DNA from: Marinilabiliaceae bacterium
GTDB taxonomy: Bacteria; Bacteroidota; Bacteroidia; Bacteroidales; Marinilabiliaceae
Assembly (NCBI GenBank): GCA_016933045.1
Contig: JAFGBR010000055.1
Span: 1 to 64,000, forward strand
DNA length: 64,000 nucleotides
Direction: 5' to 3'
Part shown: piece by piece, positions 47,118 through 56,997 of the stretch
How positions within the stretch are numbered: the first letter of the stretch is position 1
Layout: every line of letters begins with the position of its first letter
Notes under the pieces: generated by a model
Seen by the model: the letters and a program-made list of their open reading frames with translations, nothing else
Told to the model about the DNA's origin: nothing
Database searches by the model: none
Position numbers and translations under genes: made by a program

Positions 47118-49589
47118 TTATTTAGCGTTATTTATGTAGTTGTAATAAGCAATTACCATTTGTAATTGACCGTATCCGTATTTATCTTCAAGCCCTTCTT
47201 TAAGAATTTTGAGTTGGGTTGTTTCAAATTCATCAATTGCTGATATAATCTCATCAATATCTTTTGGGTTAATAAATTTATGAATATTAAGTTGTCCGAG
47301 TTCAATATAATAAGCTATGTGGTTTTGTATGGTTTGAAGAGTTAAATTGCGAGTTTTTGCTATTTCTTCAAGGCTTTTGCCTTCGTTATACATTTCGAGG
47401 CTTACTTGTTTAGTATCGGCTTTTGGTGGTTTTATTTTGTTTTTTTCAAATTCGAAGATAGCTGAATAAGCAATGTTGTTTTTTTTGCAGTACGATGAAA
47501 TTATTTCTAATACCTGGGGGCCATATTCTGCTGCCTTTTTTTTGCCAATACCATATAGCGAGTTGAGTTCGGAGAGGTTGGATGGTAATGAATTGGAAAT
47601 GGCAATGAGCGATTTTTGATGAAAAATTTGATAGGCGTTTATATTGTTGGTTGTGGCAAGGTGGTTGCGCCATTGTCGTAATATTTCAAATAAATCGTGA
47701 TGTTTTGTGTTTTCTATAGTTGTTATGGTATCCTTGCGTTTGTTACTTTTCTTAACCTCACTGTCGTCAATGGCAGCTTTAGCTTTTGTGGCGAGATAAT
47801 TTTTTAACTGAAATCCGTTTTTGCATAAATCTAAACATGTAATTTTTATATTAAGTTCATCTTCTAAAGAATCAATTGCTTTTTGCACCTCTTTTTTTAC
47901 CTTTTTATTATCGGTGTTTATCGATGTTTGATCGAGTTTTTTTATAACTATGTTATTCAAGTTTTCGAAAAAATATGATGATGCCTTTTTAATTCTTTCC
48001 TGTATTGAATTTTCGTTTTCAATTTCATCAGCTTGCTGAAATAATAGAGTGAGTTGTGTTTGAAATTTTGAGGCAACATCTATCACATTTATTTGAAATA
48101 TTGTATTTATTTGGGCGAATGTTGAAGCAAGATCGTTTAATAATGACATGGCATTATCCTGACTAATTCTTTGGCAATATAAAATTCGGTTTTTTAAAGC
48201 GTCGAAATTGAATAATTCGATAAGTAAATGTTGCTGAAAATCTTTTTCGGCTAGTTTAAGTTGTGTTTCGGTAGGTTGGTTTTGTTCTATTTTTTGAGAA
48301 AACTCTATAACATTATTATCGGTTTTTATGCTCGATAGTTGTAACGGTGTGCTAAGTACCAATCCATTAAGAGATCGACAACGACTAAGAGCAACATAAA
48401 CCTGACCATGAGCGAACGATGATTGTGCATCGATAATGGCTCGCTCGAAAGTTAAACCCTGACTTTTATGAATAGTGATTGCCCAAGCTAGTTTTAAAGG
48501 GTATTGTTTAAATTTGCCAATAACCGATTCACGTATTTCTTTTGTTTCGTTGTCAATGTCGTATTTGTAGTTTTCCCAAGCAGTTTTTTCAACCGGAATA
48601 AGGTTTTCATCATCGCTACATTGAACATATATTATATCGTTTGCGGTGTCAATAGAATCAATTTTGCCAATTTTACCATTAAAAAAGAGTTTGTCGGGTG
48701 AACTATCGTTTTTAACAAACATAACCTGAGCCCCTTCTCTGAGTTCTAAAATGTATTCGGTTGGATAAGAATATTCGGGGAATTCTCCTGACACTTCGGC
48801 TTTAAATGAATGACTTTTCGTCTTTAAATGGTTAACCTGATTTATATTTATCTCTTTTGCCTTGGCATTGTGAGTTGTAAGGGTAATGTAACCTTCGTTT
48901 ATTTTCGACATAATGTCGGGCTGATACCTGTCGTTAAGTTGTTTAAGTGTATTATTATCAATGTTATTATCGCGAATTTTATTTAGTATTTGAATAAAGT
49001 TGTTATCGGTTTGTCGAAAAATGTGTTTTAATTCAATACTTACATAATTGGTTTTTTGCAGAGCAAGGCTTCCGTAAAAATAAATTGTTTTGTAATATGG
49101 TTGCAGTAAATTCCATTCGTCAGGTTTTATTACCGGAGATAATTGTTGAATATCACCAATCATAAGTAATTGAATTCCACCAAATGGAAGGCTCGATTTT
49201 TTATATCTACGTAGCGACTCATCAATTCCGTCAAGCAAATCGGCTCTAACCATACTAACTTCATCAATAATTAACAAATCGAGAGATCGTATTATGTTAA
49301 TTTTAGCTTTCGACATTCGTGAATAGGAATTGTTATTGTTTTCGTTTCGGTGTGTGCCGGGTAAAAACGGACCAAAGGGTAATTGAAAAAACGAGTGGAT
49401 GGTAACTCCTTTTGCATTTATGGCTGCAACTCCGGTTGGGGCTACAACAATAGATCGTTTTGATATGTTTTGAGTTAAATTACGAAGAAACGTTGTTTTT
49501 CCGGTACCGGCTTTTCCTGTTAAAAAAATATTTTTATTGGTGTATTCTACAAAGTTAAAGGCAAGTTCCAGTTGAGGATTGGTTAGCAT
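47118..49589 (-). CDS. PIF1-like AAA/SF1 helicase with HRDC and C-terminal helix-turn-helix domains
   Basis: 823 residues. The N-terminal helicase has Walker A GKAGTGKTT (25-33), LLIIDEVSMVRADLLDG, IGDIQQLSPV and a late ITIHKSQGLTFERAIID motif, as in PIF1/RecD2-type helicases. The C-terminal third contains an HRDC-like domain (KSLIAISNSLPSNLSELNSLYGIG) and a small helix-turn-helix domain (VSLEMYNEGKSLEEIAKTRN, then TLQTIQNHIAYYI). It probably unwinds DNA secondary structure or G-quadruplexes. It stands alone on the minus strand and ends 44 nt from the aminotransferase gene. A -7-like TATATTTG lies 30 nt upstream. Confidence 0.9.
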   Translation of the reverse strand: MLTNPQLELAFNFVEYTNKNIFLTGKAGTGKTTFLRNLTQNISKRSIVVAPTGVAAINAKGVTIHSFFQLPFGPFLPGTHRNENNNNSYSRMSKAKINIIRSLDLLIIDEVSMVRADLLDGIDESLRRYKKSSLPFGGIQLLMIGDIQQLSPVIKPDEWNLLQPYYKTIYFYGSLALQKTNYVSIELKHIFRQTDNNFIQILNKIRDNNIDNNTLKQLNDRYQPDIMSKINEGYITLTTHNAKAKEININQVNHLKTKSHSFKAEVSGEFPEYSYPTEYILELREGAQVMFVKNDSSPDKLFFNGKIGKIDSIDTANDIIYVQCSDDENLIPVEKTAWENYKYDIDNETKEIRESVIGKFKQYPLKLAWAITIHKSQGLTFERAIIDAQSSFAHGQVYVALSRCRSLNGLVLSTPLQLSSIKTDNNVIEFSQKIEQNQPTETQLKLAEKDFQQHLLIELFNFDALKNRILYCQRISQDNAMSLLNDLASTFAQINTIFQINVIDVASKFQTQLTLLFQQADEIENENSIQERIKKASSYFFENLNNIVIKKLDQTSINTDNKKVKKEVQKAIDSLEDELNIKITCLDLCKNGFQLKNYLATKAKAAIDDSEVKKSNKRKDTITTIENTKHHDLFEILRQWRNHLATTNNINAYQIFHQKSLIAISNSLPSNLSELNSLYGIGKKKAAEYGPQVLEIISSYCKKNNIAYSAIFEFEKNKIKPPKADTKQVSLEMYNEGKSLEEIAKTRNLTLQTIQNHIAYYIELGQLNIHKFINPKDIDEIISAIDEFETTQLKILKEGLEDKYGYGQLQMVIAYYNYINNAK

Positions 49590-49704
49590 TTTTATATGTT
49601 TTTTATCGGTTATTTATGCAAATATAAAAGGAGAATTTGGAATGAGTTAATTATTATTGACTTTGGTTTAAAGTATTATGTATTATATTTGTGAACAAAT
49701 TTAT

Positions 49705-50649
49705 ATGATGGTTTATCCTTGGGTACATACGAAAAGATATAACGATTATAGCTCTTATATTAAAAATAAGTTTGGTGAGAGGGTGCAAAAAGTGTCTGTT
49801 AATGCCGGTTTTACTTGTCCTAATAGGGATGGTTCCAAGGGAATAGGAGGCTGTGCATTTTGTAATAATAGTACTTTTAATCCATCGTACTGCGATCCGG
49901 AAATGTCAATAACGGAACAGATTAACCAGGGTATTAGTTTTTTTCGTACTAAATATCAGTCGCAAAAATATCTGGCTTACTTTCAGGCTTACACTAATAC
50001 CTATGCTAAATTAAATGTGTTAATAAAGCGATATCAGGAGGCTCTGAGTCATCCATTGGTTTGTGGTATTGTTATTGGAACCCGTCCTGATTGTATCGAA
50101 GAGGAATTGCTTGATGTGTTAAGTGACTGGCAAAAGGATTATTACATTGCTATTGAGCTGGGTGCTGAGAGTACAAGAGATAAAACTTTGCTTGAAATTC
50201 ACAGGGGGCATACGTGGGAAGAATCGGTTTTTGCTACTAATTTAATTCATCGGGCTGGAATACCTGTTGGGATGCATCTTATATTAGGTTTACCAAACGA
50301 AAATCGTGAACTGATGCTCGAACATGCTAAACATGTTTCGAATTTGCCGCTTAGTTATCTTAAATTACATCAGCTTCAAATTGTAAAAGGATCAAAGTTT
50401 GCAGAATTATATAGTGCAGAACCCAATTATTTTAATCTCTTCTCACCCGATGATTTTGTTGAATTAGTTGTTGATTTTTTGGAACGTTTATCACCTCATA
50501 TTATTATGGAACGGTTTATAAGCCAGGCTCCTCATGATCTGCTAATTGCTCCTAAATGGGGGTTGAAAAATTTTGAATTTGTACATATGGTGGAGCAAAG
50601 AATGGAAGAACGAGATACCTGGCAGGGGCGTTTGTTTACTGCTAAATGA
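49705..50649 (+). CDS. YhcC-type radical SAM protein (TIGR01212 family)
   Basis: About 315 residues from MMVYPWVHTKRYNDYSSY; frames from 49678 or 49708 are also open. The spaced cluster motif is typical of the family: FTCPNRDGSKGIGGCAFC, a wider spacing than classical CxxxCxxC. Further marks are SMLTEQINQG-like text (read as SITEQINQGISFFR), IGTRPDCIEEELLD and ELGAESTRDKTLLEIHRGH. It is related to Elp3 but lacks the acetyltransferase domain. The role in vivo is not established. The ORF is followed by DUF4197 on the opposite strand. Confidence 0.87.
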   Translation: MMVYPWVHTKRYNDYSSYIKNKFGERVQKVSVNAGFTCPNRDGSKGIGGCAFCNNSTFNPSYCDPEMSITEQINQGISFFRTKYQSQKYLAYFQAYTNTYAKLNVLIKRYQEALSHPLVCGIVIGTRPDCIEEELLDVLSDWQKDYYIAIELGAESTRDKTLLEIHRGHTWEESVFATNLIHRAGIPVGMHLILGLPNENRELMLEHAKHVSNLPLSYLKLHQLQIVKGSKFAELYSAEPNYFNLFSPDDFVELVVDFLERLSPHIIMERFISQAPHDLLIAPKWGLKNFEFVHMVEQRMEERDTWQGRLFTAK

Positions 50650-50675
50650 TTTTAAAAATAATTATTCGATAAGTG

Positions 50676-51422
50676 TTAATTTCCGAATACTCGTTTTAGT
50701 AATTCAGTTACCCTGTTTAAAGGGTTTTTCCGAATCATTTTTTCTTCATCTGCAATTTTTAAGAATAATCCGTTTAGAGCTTTTTCGGTTAAATAGCGGT
50801 TTAATTCGGTATTAACAGGTGTAAAACCGGCTATTTTACCAACTGGGTTATTGGCTATTTTATTCCAGTTTGAGGTTAATGTACCCCAGGTTTGACTGGT
50901 AGATATTCCTGCAACCAATGGTTTGTCGAGCGATTTACCAATTTTTGGACTATAAAGATTTACTAATTGATTGTAAGTTGTTTTTTTAAGATATTCAGTT
51001 GCAGCATTATCATTACCTTTTAAAATATTCCAGGCATCCTGGATGGTCATGCCGGTTATGGCATTTACAAATATGGGAGCAGCCTCTTTTGCGGCATCTT
51101 CGGCGGCTCGGTTAATGCCTAAAATAGCATCATTAACCAGTTTATTGCCTCCCGGAATTTTTGATATGTTGTTTACAATTATGTCGGCCTCGGGAGGTAA
51201 TAATATTTTATATAGTTTATTGCCAAAATATCCATTGGTTTTAGCCAGGTTAGCAACAGCTGTGTCGGTTCCTACCTTTAATGCTTCTTTTAATCCTTTT
51301 GCAACATCCGATTCTGTTAGTGGCTGCGATTGGTTATAAACATCAAGTACTTGTTGAAGTTCGATACATGAAAATAGTCCTAAAGCCATTATGGCAATGC
51401 TGAATGTTAATTTTATTTTCAT
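50676..51422 (-). CDS. DUF4197 lipoprotein
   Basis: 248 residues with a lipoprotein signal (IMALGLFSC, Cys19). The body is a helical DUF4197 domain: LTESDVAKGLKEALKVGTDTAV, NGYFGNKLYKILLPPEADII, AAPIFVNAITGMTIQDAWNI, NPVGKIAGFTPVNTELNRYL and TEKALNGLFLKIADEEK. The function of the domain is not known. The ATG overlaps the stop codon of the YgiQ-like gene (TAATG), so the two are likely translated together. Confidence 0.9.
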   Translation of the reverse strand: MKIKLTFSIAIMALGLFSCIELQQVLDVYNQSQPLTESDVAKGLKEALKVGTDTAVANLAKTNGYFGNKLYKILLPPEADIIVNNISKIPGGNKLVNDAILGINRAAEDAAKEAAPIFVNAITGMTIQDAWNILKGNDNAATEYLKKTTYNQLVNLYSPKIGKSLDKPLVAGISTSQTWGTLTSNWNKIANNPVGKIAGFTPVNTELNRYLTEKALNGLFLKIADEEKMIRKNPLNRVTELLKRVFGN

Positions 51423-53350
51423 TATTTTTTAAATTTTGATTTAGACGATTTGATTTTTTTATGAGATTCGAATCGTTTTTCATTAGTTGAAATATATGTT
51501 TTTTTATTCAATTTTTCATCGTTAAATAATTCTTTAATCAGATCAGTTCTTTTAAGTAGTTTTAGTCGTTCATTAATTTTTTTTCTCTGATCTGGTTTAT
51601 GCCAAAAGAAATACATTCTTTGAAAAAGTTTTTCATCTTTCGTTTTTGCAGTTGGTATTTCTTCAAGTGTATATGGGTGAACTCCGGAGTAGTAAATAAC
51701 AGTTGCTACAGTCATTGGAGTTGGGGTAAAATCCTGAATTTGTTCAAGTTTAAAATCTAAGTTTTTAGCTTCTATGGCCAGGTTAGCCATATCTTCTTCT
51801 CTGCTTCCGGGATGGCTTGATATAAAATAGGGAATTAGTTGCTGATTGAGTTTGTACTCCTTGTTAATGTTATTAAATATTTGACGGAATTTTTTAAACA
51901 AATTGAATGATGGTTTACGCATTAGTTTTAAAACATGATCGGAAGTATGCTCTGGTGCAACTTTTAAACGACCGCTTACATGATTTTTAATCAGCTCTTT
52001 TGTATATATATTATGGCTTTCTTTTTCCTGTGGTGTGGCTTTGGGGTTTATTAGTAAATCGTATCGAATTCCACTTCCTATGAACGATTTTTTAATTCCG
52101 GGTATGGAATCAACATCTCTGTATAGTGCATTTATAGGAGAATGATCTGTATTTAAGTTGTTGCAAATATTAGGAAAAATACATGACGGACGAGAACAAT
52201 GTTCACATATTTTTAAATCTTTTCCTTTCATTTGGTACATATTAGCACTGGGGCCTCCCAAATCGGACAGATATCCTTTGAAATCGGGCATCTCAATTAC
52301 TTTTTGTACTTCGTTTATTATTGATTTTTGACTTCGTGAAGTAATAAATTTGCCCTGATGTGCCGAAATAGTACAAAAACTGCATCCGCCAAAGCATCCC
52401 CTGTGAATATTAATAGAGAATTTTATCATTTCAAATGCAGGAATGTCACCTTTACCTTTGTAACGCGGGTGTGGTAATCGTGTGTATGGTAAATTGTATG
52501 AATTATCAAGTTCTTCCGAACTCATTGGTTCATAGGGCGGGTTAATAATTATTATTTTATCGCCAACTGATTGTATTAGACGAGCAGCGTGCCATTTGTT
52601 CGATTGTTCTTCTATGTGTTTAAAGTTTCGTGCATAACTTAACTTGTCATTTTGGCATGTTTCGTGCGATTCCAGTTCAATATCTTTCCAATTTTTGTTT
52701 TTTGGTAATGATTCTGTTTTTGATTGTATAATTCCGGTTTGTTTTATAGTTGTAAGCGATTCAAATGGAACACCTTTATCGAGTAATTGAATAATTTCGC
52801 GTAATGGTTGTTCACCCATTCCATAAACAAGCATGTCGGCACCTGATAATTCTAAAATGCCTGGTTGTAGTTTGTTATTCCAGTAATCGTAATGAGTTAA
52901 TCTTCGTAACGAAGCTTCAATTCCACCAATAACAACAGGAATATCAGGATATATTTGCTTAAGAATTTTGGTATAAACAGTGGTGGCATAATCAGGTCTG
53001 AAACCAGATTTTCCTCCGGGTGTGTAAGCATCATCACTTCGGAGACGCAGGTTTGCAGTATAGTGGTTTACCATGCTGTCCATGGCTCCCGATGTAACTC
53101 CAAAAAATAACCTGGGACACCCCAGTTTTTTAAAATCTCTTAAGTCATCGCGCCAATTGGGTTGTGGTACAATGGCTATTCTTAGCCCCATACTCTCAAT
53201 AATACGTCCAATTACAGAGGCTCCAAATGAAGGGTGATCGATGTATGCATCACCTGTAAACAAAATTATGTCTAATTCATCCCATCCACGTGCCAAAACT
53301 TCTTTTTTCGAGGTTGGCAACCAATCTGTTATTTGATATTCCCGACTCAT
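51422..53350 (-). CDS. ygiQ: YgiQ-type radical SAM protein (UPF0313)
   Basis: 642 residues. The N-terminal half (about 30-230) is a UPF0313-type domain (LDIILFTGDAYIDHPSFGASV, VIGGIEASLRRLTHYDYW). The radical SAM domain follows with NIHRGCFGGCSFCTISAHQG (CxxxCxxC) and GPSANMYQMKGKDLKICEHC, which adds a further Cys set. A basic, Lys-rich tail ends the protein (SHKKIKSSKSKFKK). Its substrate is unknown in any organism I can recall. A -7-like TATTTTTG lies upstream on the minus strand at 53388-53381. Confidence 0.93.
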   Translation of the reverse strand: MSREYQITDWLPTSKKEVLARGWDELDIILFTGDAYIDHPSFGASVIGRIIESMGLRIAIVPQPNWRDDLRDFKKLGCPRLFFGVTSGAMDSMVNHYTANLRLRSDDAYTPGGKSGFRPDYATTVYTKILKQIYPDIPVVIGGIEASLRRLTHYDYWNNKLQPGILELSGADMLVYGMGEQPLREIIQLLDKGVPFESLTTIKQTGIIQSKTESLPKNKNWKDIELESHETCQNDKLSYARNFKHIEEQSNKWHAARLIQSVGDKIIIINPPYEPMSSEELDNSYNLPYTRLPHPRYKGKGDIPAFEMIKFSINIHRGCFGGCSFCTISAHQGKFITSRSQKSIINEVQKVIEMPDFKGYLSDLGGPSANMYQMKGKDLKICEHCSRPSCIFPNICNNLNTDHSPINALYRDVDSIPGIKKSFIGSGIRYDLLINPKATPQEKESHNIYTKELIKNHVSGRLKVAPEHTSDHVLKLMRKPSFNLFKKFRQIFNNINKEYKLNQQLIPYFISSHPGSREEDMANLAIEAKNLDFKLEQIQDFTPTPMTVATVIYYSGVHPYTLEEIPTAKTKDEKLFQRMYFFWHKPDQRKKINERLKLLKRTDLIKELFNDEKLNKKTYISTNEKRFESHKKIKSSKSKFKK

Positions 53351-53557
53351 GTGTTATTACCTCTGTATTTTTCTAATTTTCAAAAATAGAGTTAATTGTG
53401 ATGATTTTTTACATGATTTTGATTTTATGATTGTAAAAAAAGATTAATTAGAAAAATCATTTTTGTTTAAAATACAGTATCTTAGACTTTTGTTAAAGTT
53501 TTTTAAATAAAAAGTGTAAAACATGATTTCAATATTTTTATTTATTAAATGCAATGC

Positions 53558-53565
53558 TAACTTTG
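53558..53565 (+). promoter_or_regulatory. -7 promoter element for the zapB-like/zapA genes
   Basis: TAACTTTG is a full -7 match 18 nt before the ATG at 53584. The -33 region holds only TTTT, so support is partial. Confidence 0.42.
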
Positions 53566-53583
53566 TAGTGAATTATATGTACA

Positions 53584-53877
53584 ATGATTGATTCAAATAA
53601 AGATTTGGTATCCAGCTTAGAACAAAAAGTTGATCTTTTGGTGAAACGCTATAAAGGTTTGCAAAATGATGTACGAATGTTGAAGGAAGAAAACCAAAAG
53701 CTTGTTGATCAACTGGAAAAAGCCTCGGATAATTTAAATGAGGTACAGGCTAAATACGATAGTTTGAAATTGGCTAAGGCATTGGAATTAAGCCAGTCAG
53801 ATGGACGAGATGCTAAATTGAAAATCAATCAGATGGTGCGGGAAATTGATAAATGTATTGCTCTTTTAAACCGATAA
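53584..53877 (+). CDS. Small coiled-coil protein next to zapA (ZapB-like)
   Basis: 97 residues, almost entirely a coiled coil with heptad spacing (SLEQKVDLLVKRYKGLQNDV, RMLKEENQKLVDQLEKASDN). It has no signal peptide or membrane segment. The position 6 nt upstream of zapA suggests a divisome protein like ZapB, which links ZapA to the chromosome terminus. Coiled-coil similarity alone does not prove homology to ZapB, so the name is an inference. Confidence 0.8.
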   Translation: MIDSNKDLVSSLEQKVDLLVKRYKGLQNDVRMLKEENQKLVDQLEKASDNLNEVQAKYDSLKLAKALELSQSDGRDAKLKINQMVREIDKCIALLNR

Positions 53878-53883
53878 AGGTTA

Positions 53884-54174
53884 ATGGACGATAAACTTTC
53901 TATACGTGTAAATGTTGCTGAACGATACTATCCGCTTAGGATAGATCGACAGGAAGAGGAACGTATACGCCTAGCTGCACGGCTTATTAACGAAAAAGTA
54001 TCGCAATATAAACAGCGGTATGCCGATAAAGATGTGCAGGATTTTTTAGCTATGGCAGCATTACAATATGTAATTAAAGTGTTGGAGTTAGAAAACCAGC
54101 ACGATGATTCAGGTGTTGTTGAGGCTGTGAAAGATTTAAATCGAAAGTTAGAAGAGATACTGGAGAAAGAATAA
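53884..54174 (+). CDS. zapA: Cell division protein ZapA
   Basis: A 96-residue Z-ring stabiliser. The globular head carries LSIRVNVAERYYPLRIDRQEEERIR and AARLINEKVSQYKQRYADKD, followed by DFLAMAALQYVIKVLELE and a coiled-coil tail (VVEAVKDLNRKLEEILEKE). It tetramerises and cross-links FtsZ filaments in the cytoplasm. The coiled-coil gene lies immediately upstream and the RNase Y gene follows after a hairpin. Confidence 0.9.
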   Translation: MDDKLSIRVNVAERYYPLRIDRQEEERIRLAARLINEKVSQYKQRYADKDVQDFLAMAALQYVIKVLELENQHDDSGVVEAVKDLNRKLEEILEKE

Positions 54175-54198
54175 CGATATTTTTTAATCATATTTGAC

Positions 54199-54273
54199 CG
54201 CATTGTTCCTTGTGTCAACAAAACAATAAATTTCATTGTTTTGGAGAGGCAGGTTAATAATGCGTTTTTTTTT
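54199..54273 (+). terminator. Structured element ending in a T tract between zapA and rny
   Basis: An outer stem CGCATT (54199-54204) with AATGCG (54259-54264) encloses a perfect 9-bp hairpin (CAAAACAAT at 54219-54227, ATTGTTTTG at 54235-54243), and nine T residues follow. It could terminate zapA transcripts or control read-through into rny, whose ATG is 12 nt downstream. Confidence 0.55.
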
Positions 54274-54285
54274 AAAATTATATAC

Positions 54286-55824
54286 ATGGAAACAATACAA
54301 ATAATTACGGGGTTTATTGCCTTTATAGCTGGAGGAGGAATTGCCTGGGTGTTATTTTCCAAGGCCCTTCAGGCACGAAATAGAAAAATAATACAGGAGG
54401 CCACTGCTGAAGCTGAGGTTATTAAAAAGGATAAGATTCTTCAGGCAAAGGAGAAGTTTTTCCAGTTGAAAACAGAACATGAAAAGGAGATTAACTCTCG
54501 AAATGCTAAAATTTTGGCAGCTGAAAACCGAATAAAACAAAAAGAGACTGCAACATCGCAGAAACTTGATGAAGTAGTTCGTAAGAATAAAGAACTTGAT
54601 ACAATACGTGAAAATCTTAATTCTCAGCTTGAGTTAGTTGCAAAAAAGAATGAAGAGGTTGAGAAACTGCATAAACAACAAGTAGAGCAATTAGAAGCAA
54701 TTTCTGGTATGTCGGGCGAAGAGGCTAAGGAGATGTTAATTGAATCGTTAAAGGCTGAAGCCAAAACCGAGGCTATGTCGTATGTTAATGACATTATGGA
54801 TGAGGCTAAAATTAATGCAACAAAAGAATCGAAACGTATTGTTTTACAAACTATTCAACGTGTTGCAACCGAAACAGCAATTGAAAATTCAGTTACAATT
54901 TTTCATATCGATTCTGATGAAATTAAAGGTCGTATAATTGGTCGTGAAGGTCGAAATATTAGAGCTCTTGAAGCTGCAACCGGAGTAGAAATTATTGTAG
55001 ATGATACTCCCGAAGCTATTGTGCTTTCGGCATTTGATCCGATGCGTCGTGAAGTAGCTCGTTTGGCTCTCCATCAATTAGTGACTGACGGACGAATACA
55101 TCCTGCTCGTATTGAAGAGATTGTTAACAAGGTGAAAAAGCAGGTTGAAGAAGAGATTATAGAGACAGGAAAACGTACTACTATTGATTTAGGTGTTCAT
55201 GGTTTACATCCCGAGTTGATTAAGTTGGTTGGTAAAATGAAGTATCGTTCGTCTTATGGACAAAACCTGTTACAACATGCAAGGGAAACAGCAAATCTTT
55301 GTGCGGTAATGGCATCTGAACTGGGACTAAATACTAAGAAAGCAAAACGAGCCGGATTACTACATGATATTGGTAAGGTTTCGGACGAGGAACCAGAATT
55401 GCCGCATGCAATTTTGGGTATGAAGCTGGCCGAGAAATACAAAGAAAAACCAGAAATATGCAATGCTATTGGAGCTCACCACGATGAGGTTGAGATGACA
55501 ACTATGATTGCACCTGTCATTCAGGTTTGTGATGCAATATCGGGAGCTCGTCCAGGTGCACGGCGTGAAATTATTGAATCGTACATAAAGCGTTTAAAAG
55601 ATTTGGAAAATCTTGCTCTATCGCATCCCGGAGTATTAAAAACTTATGCTATTCAAGCTGGTAGAGAATTGCGTGTAATTGTTGGAAGTGAAAAAGTGTC
55701 GGATAAAGAAGCTGAAAGCTTGTCGTATGATATTGCTAAAAAGATTCAAACAGAAATGACTTATCCTGGACAGGTTAAAATTACCGTTATTCGTGAAACT
55801 AGGGCAATTAGTTATGCTAAGTAA
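54286..55824 (+). CDS. rny: Ribonuclease Y
   Basis: 512 residues from [13 protein letters not shown] at 54286; the frame open to 54241 lies partly inside the upstream hairpin. One membrane helix (about 5-25) is followed by a long coiled coil (about 30-195), a KH domain (about 205-270, [20 protein letters not shown]) and an HD domain (about 330-425, [14 protein letters not shown] and [13 protein letters not shown], whose HD pair coordinates metal). It starts mRNA decay from the inner membrane. Length and domain order are normal. A terminator follows. Confidence 0.95.
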   Translation: METIQIITGFIAFIAGGGIAWVLFSKALQARNRKIIQEATAEAEVIKKDKILQAKEKFFQLKTEHEKEINSRNAKILAAENRIKQKETATSQKLDEVVRKNKELDTIRENLNSQLELVAKKNEEVEKLHKQQVEQLEAISGMSGEEAKEMLIESLKAEAKTEAMSYVNDIMDEAKINATKESKRIVLQTIQRVATETAIENSVTIFHIDSDEIKGRIIGREGRNIRALEAATGVEIIVDDTPEAIVLSAFDPMRREVARLALHQLVTDGRIHPARIEEIVNKVKKQVEEEIIETGKRTTIDLGVHGLHPELIKLVGKMKYRSSYGQNLLQHARETANLCAVMASELGLNTKKAKRAGLLHDIGKVSDEEPELPHAILGMKLAEKYKEKPEICNAIGAHHDEVEMTTMIAPVIQVCDAISGARPGARREIIESYIKRLKDLENLALSHPGVLKTYAIQAGRELRVIVGSEKVSDKEAESLSYDIAKKIQTEMTYPGQVKITVIRETRAISYAK

Positions 55825-55868
55825 AATAATAGGATAAAGAGAATTATTTATTAATTTTAAATTTTAAG

Positions 55869-55893
55869 AGCGACCTAATCAGTCGCTTTTTTT
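55869..55893 (+). terminator. Terminator after rny
   Basis: AGCGAC (55869-55874) pairs with GTCGCT (55882-55887), loop CTAATCA, with seven T from 55887. Confidence 0.85.
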
Positions 55894-55972
55894 CCTTTGT
55901 AAATAATTATGATAAATTGGTCTTGTTTACTGAATATGTTTTTATATCAGTTTTATTTTGAATAAAAGGTTT

Positions 55973-56956
55973 ATGCGGATCATAAAAGATAAAAAAGTTT
56001 TAGTAACCGGAGGAGCCGGTTTTATTGGTTCAAATTTGGTTGAACGGTTATTGGAACAGAGCAATAAGGTTATCTGTTTGGATAATTTTGCTACCGGAAA
56101 AAGAGAAAATATTAAAACTTTTCTCGATAATGAATCTTTTACATTGATTGAGGGAGATATTAGGAATTTAGATACATGTAAAAAAGCTTGTGAAGGAGTC
56201 GATATTGTTTTACACCAGGCAGCATTGGGGTCTGTTCCTCGCTCAATTAATGACCCGATCACTTCAAACGATGTGAATGTAAGTGGTTTTTTAAATATGT
56301 TGGTTGCAGTTCGTGATCAGGGAGTTAAGAGAATGGTTTATGCAGCGTCTTCATCAACTTATGGCGATAGTAAAAGTATGCCTAAAGTTGAGGATGTGAT
56401 TGGAAAGCCTTTATCGCCTTATGCTATAACTAAATATGTTAATGAGTTATATGCCGATGTTTTTGCTAAAACTTATAACATGGAGTTAGTTGGATTAAGA
56501 TATTTTAATGTTTTTGGTCGCCGTCAGGATCCTGATGGTGCTTATGCAGCTGTAATTCCAAAATTTGTTAAATCTTTAATTCAAAAAGAATCACCTGTAA
56601 TTAATGGTGATGGTTCATTTTCGCGCGATTTTACATATATCGATAATGTAATTCAAGCTAATCAGCTTGCAGCTGTTACAAATAATAAGGAGGCTGTAAA
56701 TACAGTTTATAATGTCGCTTTTGGAGAAAGAACATCGCTGAATGAACTTATGCTGCATTTAAAGGAGCTTTTGATTCAATTTGATAATGATATTGCTAAA
56801 ATTGATGTTAAATATGGACCAGAGCGAAAAGGTGATGTGCCTCATTCATTAGCTTCAATTGATAAGGCAAAAAAAATGTTAGGATACGATCCTCAATTTA
56901 GTATTCGTAATGGACTTGAACAAGCTATTGAGTGGTATTGGAATTATTTTAAATAG
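55973..56956 (+). CDS. UDP-N-acetylglucosamine 4-epimerase (WbpP/TviC-like)
   Basis: A 327-residue extended SDR enzyme from MRIIKDKKVLVTGGAGFIGS at 55973; a TTG five codons upstream is less likely. Landmarks are GGAGFIGSN, LHQAALGSVPRSINDP, AASSSTYGD and the catalytic YAITK of the YxxxK motif, and RYFNVFGRRQDPDGAYAAVI. Close resemblance to WbpP suggests interconversion of UDP-GlcNAc and UDP-GalNAc (or their uronic acids) for surface polysaccharide. It heads a nucleotide-sugar group with gmd and fcl. Confidence 0.9.
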   Translation: MRIIKDKKVLVTGGAGFIGSNLVERLLEQSNKVICLDNFATGKRENIKTFLDNESFTLIEGDIRNLDTCKKACEGVDIVLHQAALGSVPRSINDPITSNDVNVSGFLNMLVAVRDQGVKRMVYAASSSTYGDSKSMPKVEDVIGKPLSPYAITKYVNELYADVFAKTYNMELVGLRYFNVFGRRQDPDGAYAAVIPKFVKSLIQKESPVINGDGSFSRDFTYIDNVIQANQLAAVTNNKEAVNTVYNVAFGERTSLNELMLHLKELLIQFDNDIAKIDVKYGPERKGDVPHSLASIDKAKKMLGYDPQFSIRNGLEQAIEWYWNYFK

Positions 56957-56997
56957 TTATCTTTTATTAATAATATATAAACACACAAAACACACAA

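Noticed and set aside
47072-47120. TAATGAT/ATCATTA pairing as a terminator between the aminotransferase and helicase genes
   Set aside because: The stem is short, A-T rich, has a wide loop and no clear T tract.
54199-54273. 6S RNA gene next to zapA
   Set aside because: The element is about 75 nt and ends in a terminator-like T tract; it lacks the roughly 180-nt double-stranded form of 6S RNA.
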